NCBI GenBank assembly: GCA_025450475.1
Contig: JANWHJ010000010.1
Span: forward strand, 1-7,108
DNA: 7,108 nt
Direction: 5' to 3'
Source: Nitrososphaera sp.
Lineage (GTDB): Archaea > Thermoproteota > Nitrososphaeria > Nitrososphaerales > Nitrososphaeraceae
In this document: positions 4,352 to 7,108 of the stretch, in pieces
Layout of the letters: every line of letters starts with the position of its first letter
Numbering within the stretch: the first letter of the stretch is position 1
Made by a program: the position numbers and the translations under genes
The notes under the pieces: generated by a model
Told to the model about the DNA's origin: nothing
Database searches by the model: none
What the model saw: only the letters and a program-made list of their open reading frames with translations

Positions 4352-5609
4352 TGGCGCGGGCTAATGAAATGATTGTTGTGCTTATCGCGGACAGCACAAG
4401 TAGGGAAGTGCCAAACATCATTGTGACTTCAGCCGCGGTTACCTCGGCAAGTACTATTGCGACAATGCTTGCAGCCCAAAAGCATCCCAGGATAGGCCCT
4501 GCCCTAGACATTTTCCATTGCATTTTCCTGCTGGTTATGCCCAGCGCGGCGCCTAGTGGGGCAAAGTAGATCAGCCCGACAAGCGAGCTGACCATAGTGC
4601 CGGCAGTCACAATGCCCATCTCGCTGTTGAATCCAATCGAGTCATAGACTGAAGTGCTGAGGGCGAGTATCCCAAGAAGCGGATAAATCATAGTTCTTAT
4701 TGTACTCTGAAGCCATGGCGCGCGTCTCTCATAGTCAGCGACTGATGGACTAAAGAAGTAGTACCAACTATTGAAGACGTTCATGAAGCTGCGGCCTGCA
4801 AAAGTTTTAAGTGCAATGCCGTCTCGGAAAAGGCGTAGTTGTTGCACCTGCGGCGCCAGCTCGCTGCCAAACGCGGCCGTTGCGATAAGACACCCGCTCT
4901 GGTTCTGGCCACCGCTCAGGCCTGGGCCAGAGGTCTGGAGGATCACCACATCAGACATATACTGATCAGAATCTACAACAAGTGAATACCGGGCTGTCTT
5001 GTACGTCTGCAGTTTCTGCGTAATCGCGATGCCAAAGGGCGCTTGAGCTCCGGCGGTAATGTTTGAGCTCCCCCGCCCCGCTTCTGCCAGCGCCTTGCCT
5101 ATTGCTATCACCCTGCCGTCAGTGTCGTACAGGGTCGCTATCATGATCGCGTTGTCGGCAGTATGCGTCCCATCGTTTCTTGCAGCCGCGTTGATGAAGT
5201 ACGTGCCCAGAATGTCCAGCCTAGAGTTTGATGATACGACCCTCAATCCATTTTCCTTCGGTTCTGTCTCTTGGCCAATGGCCCTCATTGTAAAGTTTGC
5301 CACAATGTCGGCTGTCTGCTGATCAAGGTACAATATTTCAAACGGAGATGATCCGCGAGAGTTTATTACCTGTATTGAAGGAGCCCTCTGGAATTCTTCG
5401 AGCAAGTTGCCATCGCTGTCGTAAAATGAAGTCGTAATGAGGACGTTCCCCACTGCGATGTCTGATTCGTTCCTGATCTCGCCAAGGACGTGCAGGATTC
5501 TGGTTTCGTCCACGTATGAGAATTGGTTGTGGAACGAGAATTCCGCGTATGCCTGCTGCAGGACTGGAAGGATGAGGAGAACAGTGATGACTGCTGGCAG
5601 GAGCCGCAT
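4341..5609 (-). CDS. Exported FxLYD / CFI-box polytopic membrane protein
   Basis: From ATG at 5607-5609 the protein has 422 residues. A signal peptide (MRLLPAVITVLLILPVLQQA, cleavage after AYA, about residue 22) is followed by two FxLYD-type beta domains: SYVDETRILHVLGEIRNES (about 31-50, FYDSDGNLL near 62-70) and SNSRLDILGTYFINAAARND (about 127-146, YDTDGRVI near 161-168). Next comes a CFI-box segment, GCLIATAAFGSELAPQVQ (239-256), with LRLFRDGIALKTFAGRSF and SPSVADYERR following, as in the thaumarchaeal CFI-box family. About four membrane helices fill residues 305-416. The outside face would display the FxLYD domains. An in-frame GTG at 5624 is too close to the TATA box to be used. The role is unknown; the architecture suggests an envelope or surface-assembly function. 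It overlaps the DUF309 gene tail-to-tail. Confidence 0.85.
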   Translation of the reverse strand: MRLLPAVITVLLILPVLQQAYAEFSFHNQFSYVDETRILHVLGEIRNESDIAVGNVLITTSFYDSDGNLLEEFQRAPSIQVINSRGSSPFEILYLDQQTADIVANFTMRAIGQETEPKENGLRVVSSNSRLDILGTYFINAAARNDGTHTADNAIMIATLYDTDGRVIAIGKALAEAGRGSSNITAGAQAPFGIAITQKLQTYKTARYSLVVDSDQYMSDVVILQTSGPGLSGGQNQSGCLIATAAFGSELAPQVQQLRLFRDGIALKTFAGRSFMNVFNSWYYFFSPSVADYERRAPWLQSTIRTMIYPLLGILALSTSVYDSIGFNSEMGIVTAGTMVSSLVGLIYFAPLGAALGITSRKMQWKMSRAGPILGCFWAASIVAIVLAEVTAAEVTMMFGTSLLVLSAISTTIISLARAIRS

Positions 5610-5630
5610 AGCTTGTTGGGACACTTATGG

Positions 5631-5638
5631 TTATTTAA
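5631..5638 (-). promoter_or_regulatory. TATA box of the FxLYD/CFI-box gene
   Basis: TTAAATAA on the minus strand begins at 5638, 29 bases before the ATG at 5609 and only 14 before the in-frame GTG at 5624. The spacing therefore favours the ATG. Confidence 0.55.
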
Positions 5639-5660
5639 GAACAACGGCAATCGGTCTTTT

Positions 5661-5697
5661 TACCATAACTACGAAGCCACAGAGTCAGGTTATGGTA
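5661..5697. repeat. Perfect 9-bp inverted repeat with 19-base spacer
   Basis: TACCATAAC (5661-5669) and GTTATGGTA (5689-5697) are exact reverse complements. They lie about 50-90 bases upstream of the start of the FxLYD/CFI-box gene, outside its TATA box. This could be a two-half-site operator or an RNA stem; the spacing is compatible with either. Confidence 0.4.
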
Positions 5698-5880
5698 GCT
5701 ATTTTCTATTTTCATCGTGTTGTGCCGCGCAGGAAACAATCCGTGCCATGCTTCCATGACTCGACGCGGTTATTTGATTTGGCTGTAAATTCTCTGACAA
5801 ATAGCACCCTCGTTCAAACAATACCTCGGATCCAAACGTTGCCGCAACATTTCCGGCACCGGGGAATTTGCATGTCCTCT

Positions 5881-5906
5881 GACTATGGTAATATTGCCTC
5901 ATAGTC
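5881..5906. repeat. 7-bp inverted repeat
   Basis: GACTATG (5881-5887) and CATAGTC (5900-5906) pair perfectly around a 12-base AT-rich spacer that itself contains the palindrome AATATT. The role is unknown. Confidence 0.3.
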
Positions 5907-6029
5907 TACTCCAGGTCCATGGATGCCGCTTCGCCTAGAATCAGGAAATGGTTACGCCGCAATATCTTTGACTGTGCCATTATTATTGTCATCTTTGACA
6001 TTACTTGACAGATAGAGCTCTTTCGAGCG

Positions 6030-6040
6030 TTATAGATATT
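6030..6040 (+). promoter_or_regulatory. prs TATA box, possibly bidirectional
   Basis: TTATAGATATT begins 36 bases ahead of the TTG start at 6066, so transcription should begin a few bases before it (about 6058-6064). The same stretch reads AATATCTATAA on the minus strand and could serve a leftward transcript beginning near 6001. Confidence 0.5.
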
Positions 6041-6065
6041 AGGATGTTGTGCATCGTCAGAAGCA

Positions 6066-6956
6066 TTGTCTGACACATCGGTGATAGCCGGGCCGGCTTC
6101 GTCTGAACTCGCAGAAAAAATAGCCAAGAGGCTTGGGGTGCAGCTGGTGGCGACAGACTTGAGGATTTTTTCAGACGGTGAAAGCAAGATCAGAATGATC
6201 AGGGCGGGCAAGAACTGCGTCATCGTCCAGTCCACCCACCCGCCGACCGACACCCATATCATGCAGGCCCTGATGATGGCAAGGAAATGCGCAGAGGACG
6301 GGGCTCATGACATATGCGTAGTTATTCCCTACCTTGCATACGCCCGACAGGATAGACCATTTCTCGACGGCGAAGTGGTGAGCATCGCTCTTGTGGCAAA
6401 GCTGCTGGAAGCGGCAGGCGTCCGGCACGTTGTGACAGTTGACATCCACAGCCAGCTGGCAATGTCACATTTTGCCAGCATACAAAACGTTTCTTCAATT
6501 CCGCTTCTAGCAGACTATGCCTCGAGGATGAAATTGCAAAGACCGGTCGCAGTATCGCCGGATTCAGGAGGGGCCGACAGGGCAAACGAGTTCGCAAAGC
6601 GCCTGAAGGCAGACGCGGTAGCGCTCAGGAAATCCCGCGATAAGACAACAGGCGAAGTGGCGGTAGACGAAAAGCTCGATATCAATGTTTCCGGCAGGGA
6701 CGTGATATTGATTGATGACATTATAAGTAGCGGAGGAAGCATCATCAAGGCGGCAGAACTGCTGCGCAAAAAAGGTGCCAGCAAGGTTTACGCAATGTGT
6801 GCCCACGCGCTCTTGATAGGCGACGCGGCTCAGAGGGTCATGGCGGCAGGAGTGCAGGATATCATCTCTACCAATTCCATACCTGGCGATCATGCCAGAG
6901 TGGACCTGAGCCCAGTGATAGCAGAAGCGCTAGAGTCTCGCCATAGCTCAGCATAA
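6066..6956 (+). CDS. prs: Ribose-phosphate pyrophosphokinase (PRPP synthetase), archaeal type
   Basis: The enzyme transfers pyrophosphate from ATP to ribose 5-phosphate, making PRPP for purine, pyrimidine, histidine and tryptophan synthesis in the cytoplasm. The 296-residue length fits archaeal members. Signature segments in order: FSDGES (35-40), PYLAYARQDRPF (88-99), VTVDIHS (123-129, His128 for Mg-ATP), SPDSGGADRA (164-173), LRKSR (187-191, catalytic Lys/Arg), the PRPP loop VILIDDIISSGGSI (213-226, Asp217-Asp218) and TNSIP (269-273). SPDSGGADRA departs from the commoner SPDxGALERA form. The start is TTG: an in-frame stop at 6033-6035 and no other start codon in between leave no alternative, and the IAGP motif follows at residues 7-10 as expected. 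The gene is followed after 25 bases by the RNase Z gene on the same strand. Confidence 0.93.
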   Translation: MSDTSVIAGPASSELAEKIAKRLGVQLVATDLRIFSDGESKIRMIRAGKNCVIVQSTHPPTDTHIMQALMMARKCAEDGAHDICVVIPYLAYARQDRPFLDGEVVSIALVAKLLEAAGVRHVVTVDIHSQLAMSHFASIQNVSSIPLLADYASRMKLQRPVAVSPDSGGADRANEFAKRLKADAVALRKSRDKTTGEVAVDEKLDINVSGRDVILIDDIISSGGSIIKAAELLRKKGASKVYAMCAHALLIGDAAQRVMAAGVQDIISTNSIPGDHARVDLSPVIAEALESRHSSA

Positions 6957-6960
6957 ATTT
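6953..6960 (+). promoter_or_regulatory. Possible TATA box of the RNase Z gene
   Basis: ATAAATTT overlaps the prs stop codon (6954-6956) and begins 29 bases ahead of the ATG at 6982. The spacing matches the other promoters here, so rnz may be transcribed on its own as well as by read-through from prs. Confidence 0.4.
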
Positions 6961-6981
6961 GGCAGGCATTACCATATTGAT

Positions 6982-7108
6982 ATGACGAATATGGAGCTCG
7001 TTTTCTTGGGGACTTCGTCTGCCACCCCAACGGTCCAGCGCGGACTGTCCTCAATCGCCCTCATGAGAGATGGGGAGTTGTTGCTCTTTGACGCTGGCGA
7101 AGGAATGC
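6982..7108 (+). CDS. rnz: Ribonuclease Z, N-terminal fragment
   Basis: The right edge of the window cuts this gene after 42 codons. The visible part, MELVFLGTSSATPTVQRGLS and ALMRDGELLLFDAGEGM, is the N-terminal signature of tRNase Z in the metallo-beta-lactamase fold: LGTSSATPT, then LxRxGELLLFDxGEG. The enzyme removes the 3' trailer from precursor tRNAs. The zinc-binding HxHxDH motif lies beyond the window, so activity cannot be judged. ATG at 6982 is chosen because of TATA spacing; ATG at 6991 (codon 4) is an alternative and would match the usual start of the conserved part. It lies 25 bases after prs on the same strand, a possible two-gene unit. Confidence 0.88.
   Translation, partial: MTNMELVFLGTSSATPTVQRGLSSIALMRDGELLLFDAGEGM

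Larger units (their letters stand above)
5639..6029. other. Intergenic region without a well supported gene
   Basis: About 390 bases with no recognisable product on either strand. Two overlapping opposite-strand ORFs of about 70 codons (5692-5904 on plus, 5699-5902 on minus) mirror each other and neither has a family motif. The minus one continues upstream in the same frame past an amber codon (5906-5908) to an ATG at 6001. The region also holds inverted repeats at 5661-5697 and 5881-5906 and compact stems near 5838-5866. I saw no tRNA, rRNA or transposase. It may carry regulatory DNA, a small RNA, or a decayed gene. Confidence 0.4.

Noticed and set aside
5437..5904. 155-codon plus-strand ORF
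   Set aside because: Half is antisense to the CFI-box gene, and the rest (from 5692) has no family motif and is mirrored by a minus-strand ORF.
6044..6073. ATG at 6044 as prs start
   Set aside because: It is out of frame with prs and ends after nine codons; the predicted transcription start is also downstream of it.
5906..6262. 118-codon minus-strand ORF running into prs
   Set aside because: Its first two thirds are antisense to the well supported prs gene; only the part beyond 6001 is discussed as a possible remnant.

Overview
The window looks like chromosomal DNA of an ammonia-oxidising archaeon of the Nitrososphaera type (Nitrososphaerota/Thaumarchaeota). The support is a secreted two-cupredoxin copper nitrite reductase of the NirK type, an archaeal ribose-phosphate pyrophosphokinase, the start of an RNase Z, exported FxLYD-type proteins (one with a CFI-box), and archaeal promoter architecture: TATA boxes lie about 28-33 bp ahead of start codons, with no Shine-Dalgarno motifs, so messages are mostly leaderless. 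The genus-level assignment is inference; the archaeal assignment is firm.

Layout. Bases 2-172 hold the 3' end of a winged-helix regulator (+), which converges on an unrecognised basic 108-residue protein (188-514, -). Next comes nirK (589-1647, -) with a strong TATA box. Divergent from it is a small zinc-ribbon gene (about 1810-2037, +), and the shared upstream region carries a tandem 10-mer repeat with 11-bp period. Its end overlaps the end of an 84-residue unknown gene (2030-2284, -), which is coupled by an ATGA overlap to an exported FxLYD-like membrane-anchored protein (2281-3303, -). Upstream of that is a short gene below usual ORF cut-offs: a 55-residue ribbon-helix-helix/antitoxin-like protein (3342-3509, -) with its own TATA box.

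The interval 3510-3790 is non-coding apart from a weak 21-codon ORF, and holds a striking stem structure (3663-3757). A DUF309 gene follows (3791-4351, +). It overlaps tail-to-tail with a large exported FxLYD/CFI-box polytopic membrane protein (4341-5609, -). Bases 5640-6029 contain inverted repeats and an ORF split by an in-frame amber codon, but no gene I can support well. The right end has prs (6066-6956, +, TTG start), then the 5' end of an RNase Z gene (6982-7108, +).

How the genes relate. Most genes here have their own promoter, and gene order is mixed on both strands, so this is not one operon. Housekeeping (prs, rnz), nitrogen metabolism (nirK) and cell-surface genes sit side by side. 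I found no rRNA, tRNA, CRISPR array, insertion sequence or defence system. The points most worth checking are the unannotated antitoxin-like gene, the structured element next to it, and the repeat in the nirK/zinc-ribbon divergent promoter region.
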